DNA of 64,000 bases from Candidatus Nitrotoga fabula (GCF_905221025.1 NZ_CAJNBL010000005.1:165012-229011); one strand, 5' to 3'; positions 1 through 8,180 are shown, numbered from the stretch's first letter. Numbers and translations: made by a program. Notes: generated from the sequence alone by a model not told the origin.

Positions 1-99
1 GTTGAAGGAAAGGCAGATTAAAGAATTCTTGCCTAGGCTTTAAGGAGGCTGTCAGGTGTTTGGCCTGGTGTGGGAGGCGCCATGGGAATTGCAAAGGTT

Positions 100-1497
100 T
101 TAATGTTTTTGGTGAATCCAGTCGATCAATATATTTTGCGCTTGTCTTCCAGCTGCTGCATTGGGGTGATTGATCAGAAAAACCAGTATCCATTGTTTAT
201 TCTTGATGGAGTGAACATATCCCGCAATGGCCTGTACGCCTTGTAGTGAGCCGGTCTTAAGGTGGGCATGATTGGCAGTCTTGCTGTCCGAGAGGCGGTT
301 TTTTAGTGTTCCATCCACCCCGACAATGGGTAAGGATGCTTCGAATTCTGCCGAGAGCGAACTGCGCTGTGCACTTTGTAACAACAATGCCAGGCTTCGG
401 GGGCTGATTCTTTCCCGGCGTGAAAGCCCAGCCCCGTTTTCAATTATTAGCTCCGGGAAGTGCAATTTTTTCTGCAACAGCCAATTGCGTAGGGTTTGTT
501 CGCTTTGATCAAGGTCGGTGCGACTTGCGCTATTTCTTCCCAAACTCAGGAATAGCTGGCGAGTCATTACGTTGTTGCTAAATTTATTGATGTCGCGAAT
601 CAGTTCTGCCAATGGTGCAGATCGGTGGGTGGAAAATAAAATTGCGTCATCCGGCACGATCCCTTCCTGCAGGGAGCCCTGCAGAGATCCGCCCATTTCT
701 TCCCACAAGGGGCGGAATGCAGCGTACAGATAGTCTGGGTGGGGTAGCAGGCGTACATTCTGTACGCGCTCCCCGCACGTGATCGGGTAAACCCCCTGTA
801 TCAGCAGGGTATCTCTATTGAATTCAAAAGAAATCCGGTCATCCCATTCAGTGCAATCGGTCGGTGCCTGGGATGCTGTGACGTGGTTCTCTATCTTGAT
901 CCCGGCAAGCTCAGGTGTGCTGATAATTCTGATTTGCTCTTCTTCAGGGGTAAACAGCAGGTGTATCGAGTTGAAGTTAAGCAATAGTGCATCTGGTCCG
1001 GCGTTATATGGGCGCATCGGCTGATGATCAAATTCTGCCGGATCATACGGGGGTAGCTGGAAAACGCTCCTGTCCAGAACCAGGTTGCCGTGAATCTCGC
1101 GCAAGCCGCGGCCTTGTAATTCATGCAGCCACAGCCAGAAATTTTCCAGTGTTAATTTAGGGTTGCCATAACCTTTCAAAATCAGGTCACCATACAGTAT
1201 GCCTTGTTCCAGTTTGCCGGCCAGATAGGCCTCTGTTTTCCAGCTATAGGCTGCGCCCAGTAGCTCCAGACCGGCATAGGTAGTGAGAAGCTTCATGGTC
1301 GATGCCGGGTTCATCGGTTTTTTTGCGTTCAGGCTAATGAGAGGTTTGTTTGAATGTACCTCGCGTACCTCTATGCCAATACTGTCTAATGGAATGTTCG
1401 CCTGTTGCAGGGCCTTCAGGACTGGTGGTGGCAAAGGGGCGGAGAAAGCGCAGGGAAGCAGGCAGAACAAGGCTGCCAGAATATAAAGCAGTTTCAT
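100..1497 (-). CDS. dacB: D-alanyl-D-alanine carboxypeptidase/endopeptidase (PBP4)
   Basis: This 465-residue periplasmic penicillin-binding protein trims or cleaves peptidoglycan cross-links. A cleavable signal peptide covers about residues 1-20, ending in AFSA. The three active-site motifs of the serine peptidase S13 family are visible: SxxK at 66-69 (STMK), SxN at 307-309 (SNN) and KTG at 414-416. The length matches the class C PBP4 family. The gene points towards the left edge and lies 75 bases downstream of bioA on the same strand, with no obvious functional link between the two. The assignment is firm from the motifs and overall layout. Confidence 0.93.
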   Translation of the reverse strand: MKLLYILAALFCLLPCAFSAPLPPPVLKALQQANIPLDSIGIEVREVHSNKPLISLNAKKPMNPASTMKLLTTYAGLELLGAAYSWKTEAYLAGKLEQGILYGDLILKGYGNPKLTLENFWLWLHELQGRGLREIHGNLVLDRSVFQLPPYDPAEFDHQPMRPYNAGPDALLLNFNSIHLLFTPEEEQIRIISTPELAGIKIENHVTASQAPTDCTEWDDRISFEFNRDTLLIQGVYPITCGERVQNVRLLPHPDYLYAAFRPLWEEMGGSLQGSLQEGIVPDDAILFSTHRSAPLAELIRDINKFSNNVMTRQLFLSLGRNSASRTDLDQSEQTLRNWLLQKKLHFPELIIENGAGLSRRERISPRSLALLLQSAQRSSLSAEFEASLPIVGVDGTLKNRLSDSKTANHAHLKTGSLQGVQAIAGYVHSIKNKQWILVFLINHPNAAAGRQAQNILIDWIHQKH

Positions 1498-1572
1498 GAA
1501 TACTGGCTTTTTTGCTGGTTCATCAGGGGATTACATGGGATACACGTAATAACCGCGCAGTCATGAGATGGA

Positions 1573-2916
1573 TCAGCTGATTGCATCCATGATTGCAATG
1601 GTGTGTGTGACCAGAATCTCCATTTCGGGTTCGGTAATGACATAGGGAGGCATAAAATAGACCGTATTGCCGATTGGGCGCAGCAGCAGTCCATGTTGTA
1701 AAGCAAGGCTGAAGCAGCGCTGGGCAAACTGGTCTGTCGCGCATTCTACTTCAAATGCCCATATCATTCCGGTGTTGCGGAAATTTTTTACCCGGGGGTG
1801 ATCGCGCAGGGGTTGAGCAATCCGGTTCAGGTAAATTGTTTTTTGGCGGTTGCTTGAAAGTACGTCATTGTGCTCAAACAGTTCCAGGGTAGCCAATGCT
1901 GCCCGACAGGCCAAGGGATTTCCTGTATAGGAATGGGAGTGTAAAAAACCTTGAGAAAGCCGGTCGGCATAGAATGCCTGATAGATTGCATCTGTGGCCA
2001 GCACTACGGAAAGTGGCAGGTAACCACCGCTAAGTCCTTTGGATAAGCAAAGAAAGTCGGGGGAAATGTTTTCGCCAGTTTCGGAAACGAAAAATTTCTG
2101 AGCCTGTTCGCTGGCAAACATCGTTCCGGTTCGTCCCATGCCGACAGCAATTTCATCGGCAATGAAATGGACGTGGTACTGATTGCACAATGCGCGTGCA
2201 CGAGCCAGATAGGCCGGATGGTACATCACCATACCGGCTGCTCCCTGAACCAGAGGCTCGACAATGAAGGCGGCAATATGGTGGTGGTTTTGTTGCAGAT
2301 GTGCCTCAAGTTGCTCTGCACAGCGCAGGGCATAATCCTGAGCGCTCTCGCCTGGCTCAGCATTGCGCCAGTCAGGGCTGGGTACCGTGGCATTCTGTTT
2401 GATCAGCGCACGGTAGGCATCTTTAAAAAGTGCCATATCCGTTACGGACAATGCCCCCAAGGTTTCACCGTGATAACTCCCTTGCAGGCTGATGAAACTG
2501 GTTTTTTGGGATTGGTTGTTATTGCGCCAATAATGAACACTTATTTTTAGTGCAATTTCGATTGCAGACGCACCATCCGAGGCGTAGAAACAATGGCCAA
2601 GGCCCTTGGGAGCCAGTTGCGCCAGTCGTTCGGAGAGTTGCACCACTGGTTCGTGGGTAAATCCGGCCAGCATTACATGTTCCAGCTGTTCCAGTTGCAG
2701 GGTTATGGCACGGTTAATGTATGGATTGCAGTGCCCAAACAAATTCACCCACCATGAGCTGACTGCATCCAGGTAACATGCCCCGTTGAAATCGTATAGC
2801 CATACCCCTTGTCCGCGCTGGATTGGAATCAGCGGCAAGGTCTCATGGTGTTTCATCTGCGTACACGGATGCCATACGGCTGACATGGAACGGGCAAGAA
2901 AGCTATGGTTAGACAT
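1573..2916 (-). CDS. bioA: Adenosylmethionine-8-amino-7-oxononanoate aminotransferase
   Basis: BioA is a PLP enzyme of biotin synthesis. It transfers an amino group from S-adenosylmethionine to KAPA to make DAPA, in the cytosol. The 447-residue protein is a class III aminotransferase. It has the N-terminal WHPCTQM substrate-site motif (15-21), the SWWVNLFGH stretch near 54-62, the cofactor aspartate D254 in FIADEI and the Schiff-base lysine K293 in LSKGLSGG. No other bio genes are next to it, so biotin genes are dispersed or only this step is encoded here. Downstream on the same strand is dacB. Confidence 0.93.
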   Translation of the reverse strand: MSNHSFLARSMSAVWHPCTQMKHHETLPLIPIQRGQGVWLYDFNGACYLDAVSSWWVNLFGHCNPYINRAITLQLEQLEHVMLAGFTHEPVVQLSERLAQLAPKGLGHCFYASDGASAIEIALKISVHYWRNNNQSQKTSFISLQGSYHGETLGALSVTDMALFKDAYRALIKQNATVPSPDWRNAEPGESAQDYALRCAEQLEAHLQQNHHHIAAFIVEPLVQGAAGMVMYHPAYLARARALCNQYHVHFIADEIAVGMGRTGTMFASEQAQKFFVSETGENISPDFLCLSKGLSGGYLPLSVVLATDAIYQAFYADRLSQGFLHSHSYTGNPLACRAALATLELFEHNDVLSSNRQKTIYLNRIAQPLRDHPRVKNFRNTGMIWAFEVECATDQFAQRCFSLALQHGLLLRPIGNTVYFMPPYVITEPEMEILVTHTIAIMDAIS

Positions 2917-3297
2917 GGTTGGAAGTTGGAGATAATGTCAGGGTGTATATGCGCTTTCCATGCGAACGACCGGCAGTCGCTCAAAGTGAATTTCTGGCGT
3001 CGCTGAAACGGGATTCCGGTTATGAGTCGAAATGTATTGTATCGGACTATTCCGGTTGCGATATAGTGTTGACGCCGGCTGAATTTTGACCAGGTAATCC
3101 GCGTATTCTGCTGGATTATCAAGCAGGATCAAATAGGAGTGATTATTATGGTTATTTACGCAAAAATTCGACCTACGGTGTAAAGAACGCGATGCTGGCC
3201 CCAGGTTACCGATCGTCAGATTCACAAAACCTTATGGGCAAGGCCGACAAATGCGTTGCGCCAATACAGAACAACCGACTTTGACTGGATCCTCTAC

Positions 3298-3705
3298 ATG
3301 CCATTAACCCTGCCACAGCTGGAACGCCATCTTTTCAAAGCCGCCGACATTTTGCGCGGCAAGATGGATGCCTCCGAGTTTAAGGAATATATCTTTGGGA
3401 TGCTGTTCCTTAAGCGCTGCTCCGACGTATTCGAACAACGCCGTGCCGAGGTGATCCAGCTCGAAATCGATGCAGGCAAGACGCCCGCTGAAGCTGAAAT
3501 CTCGGCCGAGAACAAGCGATGGTACAAGAAGGATGGCTACTTCTGGGTGCCGAAAGAGTCGCGCTACAGCTACCTTGTCGACAACTCGCGGCAGGCCAAC
3601 GTCGGCAGTCTGCTGAGCAAGGCGCTCGCTGGGATTGAGGGCGAAAATGTCAGTCTCTACGACGTTCTGGAGCACATCGACTTTACCCGCAAGATCGGCT
3701 ATCGT
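3298..3705 (+). pseudogene. hsdM: Type I restriction-modification M subunit, N-terminal remnant
   Basis: About 136 residues match the HsdM N-terminal helical domain of type I DNA methyltransferases: the start [20 protein letters not shown], then [19 protein letters not shown] and later [15 protein letters not shown]. The reading frame then breaks and runs directly into the C-terminal half of an HsdS protein in a different frame, near 3700-3710. The methyltransferase catalytic domain (SAM-binding and NPPY motifs) is missing, so an internal deletion removed most of hsdM and the first half of hsdS. It cannot be functional. The ATG at 3298 starts the conserved domain; a longer frame begins at 3256 but adds nothing recognisable. 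Confidence 0.8.
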
Positions 3706-4045
3706 CGGTGTCGTTCCAGATGGTTTGGGCGAGGCGTACATCAACCAGCACATTGCACTGGTACGCCCAGACCCTGATGCTGTTAATTCGCGATTCGTTG
3801 GCCATTACCTGGCCGGGCCAATTGCACAAACCTACATCAGCAGGCTGAACGATGCGGGCGCAAAAGCGGGTCTGAACCTGCCAACGATCCGGGGTTTGGT
3901 GACGGCAAAGCCGCTTCGTACCGAACAGGATCTGATTGCCGCGCGCTTGGATGAAATCGATAACCGCACAAACAACGCCACGGCCGAGTCCGCCAAGCTG
4001 CGAGAGCTCAAGGCCGCCTGCACGAGCCACACCACACTCCTGCTT
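3704..4045 (+). pseudogene. hsdS: Type I restriction specificity subunit, C-terminal remnant
   Basis: The translated frame from about 3704 contains the end of a target-recognition domain and the following conserved helix of HsdS: the segment [10 protein letters not shown], then SRFVGHYLAGPIAQ, LNLPTIRGL and finally the coiled-coil spacer beginning QDLIAARLDEID. It starts abruptly at the junction with the hsdM remnant and decays after about 4045 into short frames. One of these, at 4141, begins MAEYFISDR and could be the start of a lost hsdR. The piece is the visible product of a deletion across an hsdMS(R) locus. Confidence 0.75.
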
Positions 4046-4163
4046 TCTGGCTGCGCGTTGAGCGCGCAATGCCCGACTATGCGCAGCGAAGGGCCTGGCT
4101 GGCCGAACACGGCATTGATGTTGAGGGGACATAAAGCAACATGGCGGAATATTTCATCAGTGA

Positions 4164-4512
4164 CCGTCAGAGATCGCCAAAACCGAACGCAAGATCGAGC
4201 AGTTGCTCGACCGCATCGTGGATGCCGAATTCAAGGACGTGGTGAAAGCCTGTGAGAAACGTTTCGGCCAGCCCCAGCGCGATCAGAATGTTATGAAGGA
4301 AATAATTGCAAAATGCGTGCGTCCGCTGAAAGACTTTGATGAAAGTTTTCGAACCGCAATGGGCTTCCTTTCAAACCCGCACCAGCTCCGGGCTACAGGC
4401 CGTATGGAAGACCGCCATGCAGTGATGAAACTCACTTTTGCAGACAGATTGGCGTATGTGCGTGGAGAAAGATCTCGAACCCCAGAAACCATCTTGCCCT
4501 TCAAGGCGTGCA
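4164..4512 (+). pseudogene. Serine site-specific recombinase, C-terminal remnant
   Basis: This frame resembles the extreme C-terminus of large serine recombinases found with mobile elements. It has a charged helix (IEQLLDRIVDAEF), then a segment with FRTAMGFLSNPHQL, and the characteristic closing block with RHAVMKLTFADRLAYVR, RTPETILPFK. The catalytic N-terminal resolvase domain is absent and an in-frame TGA lies just upstream (4161-4163). It ends about 30 bases from the 3' end of the tRNA-Arg gene, which suggests that an integrated element carrying the restriction genes was here and has been largely deleted. The match is judged by recall of family sequence, without an alignment. Confidence 0.6.
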
Positions 4513-4539
4513 GTGGTTCTTCAGGGGGGGAAAACAAGA

Positions 4540-4616
4540 TGGCGCGCCCGGCGGGAGTCGAACCCACGACCCTTGGCTTCGGAAACCAATACTCTATCCA
4601 TCTGAGCTACGGGCGC
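4540..4616 (-). tRNA. tRNA-Arg (anticodon CCG)
   Basis: Read on the minus strand this folds into a cloverleaf. The 7-bp acceptor stem is GCGCCCG with CGGGCGC. The anticodon loop TTCCGAA sits in a TTGGT/GCCAA stem, giving anticodon CCG (arginine, CGG codons). The T arm is GTGGG-TTCGACT-CCCGC. The CCA end is encoded (positions 4540-4542), with discriminator base G. It sits beside the decayed recombinase, consistent with an integration hotspot, but no duplicated tRNA 3' end was found on the far side of the remnants. Confidence 0.93.
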
Positions 4617-4654
4617 ATTCATTGATTGTGCACAGTATAACGTACCCGTATCTC

Positions 4655-4801
4655 TCATGCACGTTCCTGCTTAGGAATTAAAATTTCCTGTATCCAGGCA
4701 GGGGCACAAGCAATTTCCTGGATTAGTGGTTTGATACGGTCAGAATGGATCCGGGAGACGGTGTAAGAATGGGGTGGAAGCTGCGCATCGAATTCGACCA
4801 T
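4655..4801 (-). CDS. Small hypothetical protein, 48 aa
   Basis: A short reading frame begins MVEFDAQLPPHSYTV and ends LIPKQERA. Its composition looks coding: mixed charged and hydrophobic residues and one amphipathic helix around IKPLIQEIA. The same frame continues upstream, past the ATG, for about 11 more codons (ending RRTIPLYN) to an in-frame TGA, then MLRKSF. It could therefore be the tail of a gene broken by one stop codon. There is no convincing ribosome binding site at the ATG. No family is recognised. It lies between tRNA-Arg and the respiratory cluster. Confidence is low. Confidence 0.35.
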   Translation of the reverse strand: MVEFDAQLPPHSYTVSRIHSDRIKPLIQEIACAPAWIQEILIPKQERA

Positions 4802-4942
4802 ATTGTAAAGAGGGATCGTTCTCCGGTGCAGTCAAAAAGACTTGCGTAACATAATTTAGCAATGATAAACTTGGCCAGTTTAAAAATGACCACAAGCGCA
4901 ATAAGTTTTTTAACCAGGCATATGAATTAGGAGAAAAAAGTT

Positions 4943-5044
4943 ATGTTTGAAAATGTGACTACCGGCCAAGTTCTTTTGATGTACTTGTGTATTTTTGGGT
5001 TTATTTTTGGATTGGCTGCAATCCTGTATAAAAAGAATTCTTAA
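4943..5044 (+). CDS. Single-span membrane microprotein, 33 aa
   Basis: ATG at 4943 follows a clear ribosome binding site (AGGAG at 4929-4933). The peptide begins MFENVTTGQVLL, has one hydrophobic helix of about 20 residues (LLMYLCIFGFIFGLAAIL) and ends in YKKNS, which predicts a cytoplasmic C-terminus. Size and shape resemble the tiny subunits of terminal oxidases such as CcoQ or CydX, but no sequence signature confirms that. It is the first gene of the respiratory cluster on the plus strand, 150 bases before the c4-like cytochrome. The good start signals and membrane design support it as real. Confidence 0.5.
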   Translation: MFENVTTGQVLLMYLCIFGFIFGLAAILYKKNS

Positions 5045-5194
5045 AAAACAAGGCTTGAGTAACAGGGATATTGCTATAGAATGTCTTCCTAGGCTGAATA
5101 CCGCTGTTGGTGCTATCCGCATGAAAATGCGAATCGCGCGAAAAGTAATCAGCTGGAGATACAATTGAAGAATTTCAGGAAATAAGGGGGGGAA

Positions 5195-5974
5195 ATGCGC
5201 AAGTCTACATATATGGTATCGTCATTGCTAAAAATAATCGCTGCCACCGTACTGTTGTCAGGGACAGCGGTTGCGGGGGCGGGTAAGGTAACTGCGAATC
5301 CGGCAAATGGCAAAACAATCTTTACTCAGGGAAAAGGGGATGTACCAGCTTGTGCAAGCTGTCATGGAGAAAACGCCTTGGGCAATGATGCCATGGGTGC
5401 TCCTCGCCTGGCAAATATTGGTTATGTATATATTGTAAAGCAGCTTACTGACCTGGCTGCAGACAAGCGCACACCTTCCGGAATGGGTGCGGTGATGAAT
5501 GGGTTTGCCAAGGCATTGAGTGAACAGGATCGCCGCGACGTGGCCTCATATGTGGATACTCTGCCCAGAAAGAACGAGCCGTCTGATTTGAAAGCCTTGA
5601 AGGCAGAAGGGCAGCCAGTCGGGCAGACTCACCTGGGTAAAGTTCTGGCCCACAGCGGCGTGAATGGCAAGGTTGCCTCCTGCTATTCCTGTCATGGCTT
5701 TAATGGCCGCGGAGCTGATCCAATGTTCCCGATGATTGGCGGTCAGAAATATGTATATCTGGTGAATCAGTTGAAAAGCTGGCGCGACGGTTCCAGGAGC
5801 AATGACCCGGTAGTGGGTGGTAATCCGATCATGCAGACGGTTGCGAGAACGCTTACCGATGATGACATTTATAACGTGGCTGCCTACTTGACTTCTGCGC
5901 CGCCTGTGAATGTCCGGGACGGACTTCTTATTGATAACCAGACCGTGCTGAAAGAGGTTATGGGTCATCATTAA
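5195..5974 (+). CDS. Diheme cytochrome c4-like protein
   Basis: A 259-residue periplasmic cytochrome with a signal peptide (hydrophobic segment about 8-28) and two CxxCH heme c sites, at 53-57 (CASCH) and 163-167 (CYSCH). It is built as two similar class I domains, as in cytochromes c4. Each has a GAPRLANI or FPMIGGQ element and a YVYxVxQL helix. Such proteins carry electrons between complex III and cbb3-type oxidases or act as a CcoP-like input. The start at 5195 follows a G-rich Shine-Dalgarno (AAGGGGGG). A terminator lies just downstream at 6015-6054, so it may be transcribed separately from the genes that follow. Confidence 0.85.
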   Translation: MRKSTYMVSSLLKIIAATVLLSGTAVAGAGKVTANPANGKTIFTQGKGDVPACASCHGENALGNDAMGAPRLANIGYVYIVKQLTDLAADKRTPSGMGAVMNGFAKALSEQDRRDVASYVDTLPRKNEPSDLKALKAEGQPVGQTHLGKVLAHSGVNGKVASCYSCHGFNGRGADPMFPMIGGQKYVYLVNQLKSWRDGSRSNDPVVGGNPIMQTVARTLTDDDIYNVAAYLTSAPPVNVRDGLLIDNQTVLKEVMGHH

Positions 5975-6014
5975 GGGCTTGTAGATTTTGAATTAATCGT
6001 AACATATACAATAT

Positions 6015-6054
6015 AATCCCCGCGTCGAGTCATCTCGGCTGCGGGGATTTTCTT
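6015..6054 (+). terminator. Rho-independent terminator after the c4-like gene
   Basis: A 9-bp stem AATCCCCGC/GCGGGGATT encloses a second stem GTCGAG/CTCGGC with a TCAT loop, followed by TTCTTT. It lies 40 bases after the stop of the diheme cytochrome and 45 bases before the next start. It probably ends the c4-like transcript. Confidence 0.75.
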
Positions 6055-6098
6055 TGCAGGAAAATATCGTACGCGGGTCGTTATAGGAACAATACAGC

Positions 6099-6695
6099 AT
6101 GGCAATTGGCAATATGAAATTTGGTGAAAAATTGCTATTCGGCGGATTTGCGCTTATAGGTATTTTGGCATTGATCAGCTTCCTGATAATGGAGGTGGTC
6201 CGGTCACGTATGGAAAAGCCGATGTTTCCAGTGCTTCAGTATGATTTTTCTGCGGAGGGTCTGCGTGGGTCGGAATTGTTCCGTACTTCAGGTTGCACGA
6301 TCTGTCACCGTGCCATGCGTAACGGGACTAACATGGGCCTGGTTCTGGATGGTATTGGTTCCAGGCGTACCCTGGAGTATCTTGAAAATTTTTTAAAGAA
6401 CCCTGAGGCGACCTACGCTGGCGCAACGATGGATCACGGTCCATCCAAAGGAGCTGCTTTCGTGGCAAAAATGCCGGCAGCGGATTTGCATGCCATTGCG
6501 GTTTTTCTTTCAGAGTTGCGGGCAAAACCTGGGTCCAATGCGTCAAGGCTTCCTCCTGGGGGCGGAGAGTCCGGTTTTATTGACAGCATGGTCAGGATGT
6601 GGGCGCCGGACAGTTGGAAATCTGAATATAAGGATTTGCGCGAAGAAATGAAATCAAATGCAAAAGGGGACAGGAATGATTCAGGAGCTGAATGA
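6099..6695 (+). CDS. Membrane-anchored monoheme cytochrome c
   Basis: A 198-residue protein with one N-terminal transmembrane helix (about 13-33) and a single heme site CTICH at 66-70, so the heme domain faces the periplasm. After the heme it carries LDGIGSRRT (83-91), a pattern shared with the monoheme cytochrome at 15401-15889 (LDGIGSIRT). The two look paralogous. The design recalls NorC and CcoO-type subunits of heme-copper reductases. It is followed with overlap by a short CcoN-like protein (6676-7188), so the pair could form a small membrane complex. No closer family name can be given. Confidence 0.75.
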   Translation: MAIGNMKFGEKLLFGGFALIGILALISFLIMEVVRSRMEKPMFPVLQYDFSAEGLRGSELFRTSGCTICHRAMRNGTNMGLVLDGIGSRRTLEYLENFLKNPEATYAGATMDHGPSKGAAFVAKMPAADLHAIAVFLSELRAKPGSNASRLPPGGGESGFIDSMVRMWAPDSWKSEYKDLREEMKSNAKGDRNDSGAE

Positions 6696-7188
6696 GCCTT
6701 GGGCTCAGGACAGGGAATATACCAAATATACTCTGTGGTTTATCTATGCCTGCATTATATATAGCATCATTGGTTTTTCCTGGGGAGCGCTGATGGGGGG
6801 GGTTCCTACTTTTCGTCATTTTGTGAATAGTGGGGTTCCCGGTCACAGGCTTGTTTTAGGGCATACGCATATCAATCTGCTTGGATGGGTGGAAATGGCG
6901 ATTTTTGGTGCAGTATATTTTGTCATTCCGCGGTTGGTCCGGCGCTCCATTTATAGTTTACGTCTGGTTAAGGTGCATTTCTGGATGCATAATTTCGGTT
7001 TGCTTGGCGTGGTGGTATTTTTCTGCGCCGCGGGTTTGATCGGGGTCTTTATTGATGACGAGGGGGAACTGGTGGCTTCTCGCTTCATGTCCCTGGCAGG
7101 CATGTTTGGCAGTGTGGTTTTGCTGGCAAATATAATATGGGGATATAACATATACCGCACATGTTTTGGATGGAACCGTTCCAGGTGA
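6676..7188 (+). CDS. Stand-alone four-helix protein resembling the C-terminal quarter of CcoN/NorB
   Basis: The 170-residue protein has about four transmembrane helices. It contains GHTHINLLGW (H63 and H65 as an HxH pair), a following RSIYSLRLVKVHFW block and an IxG-rich helix. This is the pattern seen around the two axial heme histidines in the last third of CcoN. The CuB ligands and the first heme histidine helix are absent, so it cannot be a complete oxidase. The ATG at 6676 is preferred over 6658 because GGGGACAGG precedes it. It overlaps the upstream cytochrome by 20 bases. A paralog is encoded at 23294-23803. It may bind one heme b; its function is unknown. Confidence 0.65.
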   Translation: MIQELNEPWAQDREYTKYTLWFIYACIIYSIIGFSWGALMGGVPTFRHFVNSGVPGHRLVLGHTHINLLGWVEMAIFGAVYFVIPRLVRRSIYSLRLVKVHFWMHNFGLLGVVVFFCAAGLIGVFIDDEGELVASRFMSLAGMFGSVVLLANIIWGYNIYRTCFGWNRSR

Positions 7189-7724
7189 AAAAAAATTTAG
7201 GCTGGTTGATCCTGTTTTCCTGCCTTGTTTGCGGATGTAACGAGCAGTTCTCGTTATGGGGCATGGGAGGAGAATCCAAGGGGGTCCTGCAAAAGGGGAT
7301 GCTTGCTCCCAGTCTGCCCACCAAAAAGTTGGCGGATGTCAGCGGGGATATGAGCAAGATGACGACATATCGCCAGCCGGATGCACGTATGTATCAGTAT
7401 TCATTGGATGAAGCCCTGGCGCTTGGTAAACCCATTGTTCTGGAGTTTGCCACTCCGGGCCATTGCACAGTGTGTGACGGGCAGTTGCAAATACTGAAAG
7501 CATTATTGGAAAAATATCAAAATCAGGTGCTTTTTCTTCATATGGATCAATATCAGAATCCGCAGGCATTCAAGGCATATCGCGTGATGGGTGACCCATG
7601 GACATTTTTTATAGACAAGAATGGTATTGTGAACGGTGTGCAGCCGGGACGAATGTTGCATGGGGAAATGGAAGCGGGAATCAGGAAGATTTTGATGGCA
7701 GGCTCAGAAAAAAGCGCGGGTTGA
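7185..7724 (+). CDS. Thioredoxin-fold lipoprotein (TlpA/DsbD-gamma-like)
   Basis: Starting at the GTG at 7185, which overlaps the preceding stop as GTGA, the product has a classic lipoprotein signal: VKKN, a hydrophobic stretch, then VCGC with Cys18 as the likely lipidated residue. The mature part is a thioredoxin-like domain with the redox pair Cys94-Cys97 in HCTVCDGQ and the cis-Pro loop region MGDPWTFFID. Such anchored thioredoxins reduce heme-site cysteines of apocytochromes or deliver copper and reductant to oxidase assembly. Its place among cytochrome and oxidase genes fits an assembly role. An upstream ATG at 7161 exists but spoils the signal peptide. Confidence 0.7.
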   Translation: MKKNLGWLILFSCLVCGCNEQFSLWGMGGESKGVLQKGMLAPSLPTKKLADVSGDMSKMTTYRQPDARMYQYSLDEALALGKPIVLEFATPGHCTVCDGQLQILKALLEKYQNQVLFLHMDQYQNPQAFKAYRVMGDPWTFFIDKNGIVNGVQPGRMLHGEMEAGIRKILMAGSEKSAG

Positions 7725-7730
7725 AATTTC

Positions 7731-8180
7731 ATGAATAATATACATTTCAGCTTAGTCCAGGATCGTCGGGGCATGATGTGGGATTTGTTATTGTATGTTC
7801 CTACGGTAATTGCCTTGTTGTCGATGGTGGCGAAATTGTGGTACGGAGGCGATGTAAGTCTGGCTTATTTGTTTTCATTCCTGGCCTGTTTCTTTTTTAT
7901 TGCCGGTGCAAACCGCATCCTTAAAACACGGTTAATGATTTTGCCGAACGCTCCGGTAGCGATTGAAATTGGTGGGCAGGCAACCCGGGTTCTGATGCGC
8001 AATGGAGATAGCGTGGAGTTGCTGAAGGATTTGCGGGTTTTTCCGGATTATTCCGGACGTTCTTTCGGCCTTGCTGGACTGGATAAGTCAGGTCAGCGTG
8101 TACAATTTGTATTTCATAAAGGGCAGTTTCGCAGTGTGCAGGATTTTCAGGAAATACAAAGGCTGCTGAAAACCCATTAG
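7731..8180 (+). CDS. Membrane protein of unknown function, 149 aa
   Basis: The protein has two hydrophobic helices (about 17-37 and 44-62) followed by a soluble C-terminal half of about 85 residues that looks like a beta-rich domain (IEIGGQATRVLMRNG, FVFHKGQF). The topology suggests a small inner-membrane protein with a cytoplasmic tail. It starts 6 bases after the thioredoxin-like lipoprotein and so belongs to the same transcript. No family is recognised; a role in the assembly or stability of the neighbouring cytochrome complex is only inferred from position. Confidence 0.6.
   Translation: MNNIHFSLVQDRRGMMWDLLLYVPTVIALLSMVAKLWYGGDVSLAYLFSFLACFFFIAGANRILKTRLMILPNAPVAIEIGGQATRVLMRNGDSVELLKDLRVFPDYSGRSFGLAGLDKSGQRVQFVFHKGQFRSVQDFQEIQRLLKTH

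Noticed and set aside
1..43. Possible C-terminal codons of a plus-strand gene at the left edge (frame ending TAA at 41-43)
   Set aside because: Only 13 codons are visible, with no recognisable family and other frames also stopping nearby; it cannot be supported.
2938..3225. Open frames in the bioA to hsdM gap, including plus-strand 2949-3089 and minus-strand frames of 89-95 codons
   Set aside because: No ribosome binding site, no recognisable domain, and overlapping frames on both strands; possibly a decayed gene but not supportable.
6099..7188. Considered a NorCB nitric oxide reductase for the cytochrome plus short CcoN-like pair
   Set aside because: The short protein lacks the CuB/FeB histidines and most of NorB, so it cannot be the catalytic subunit.
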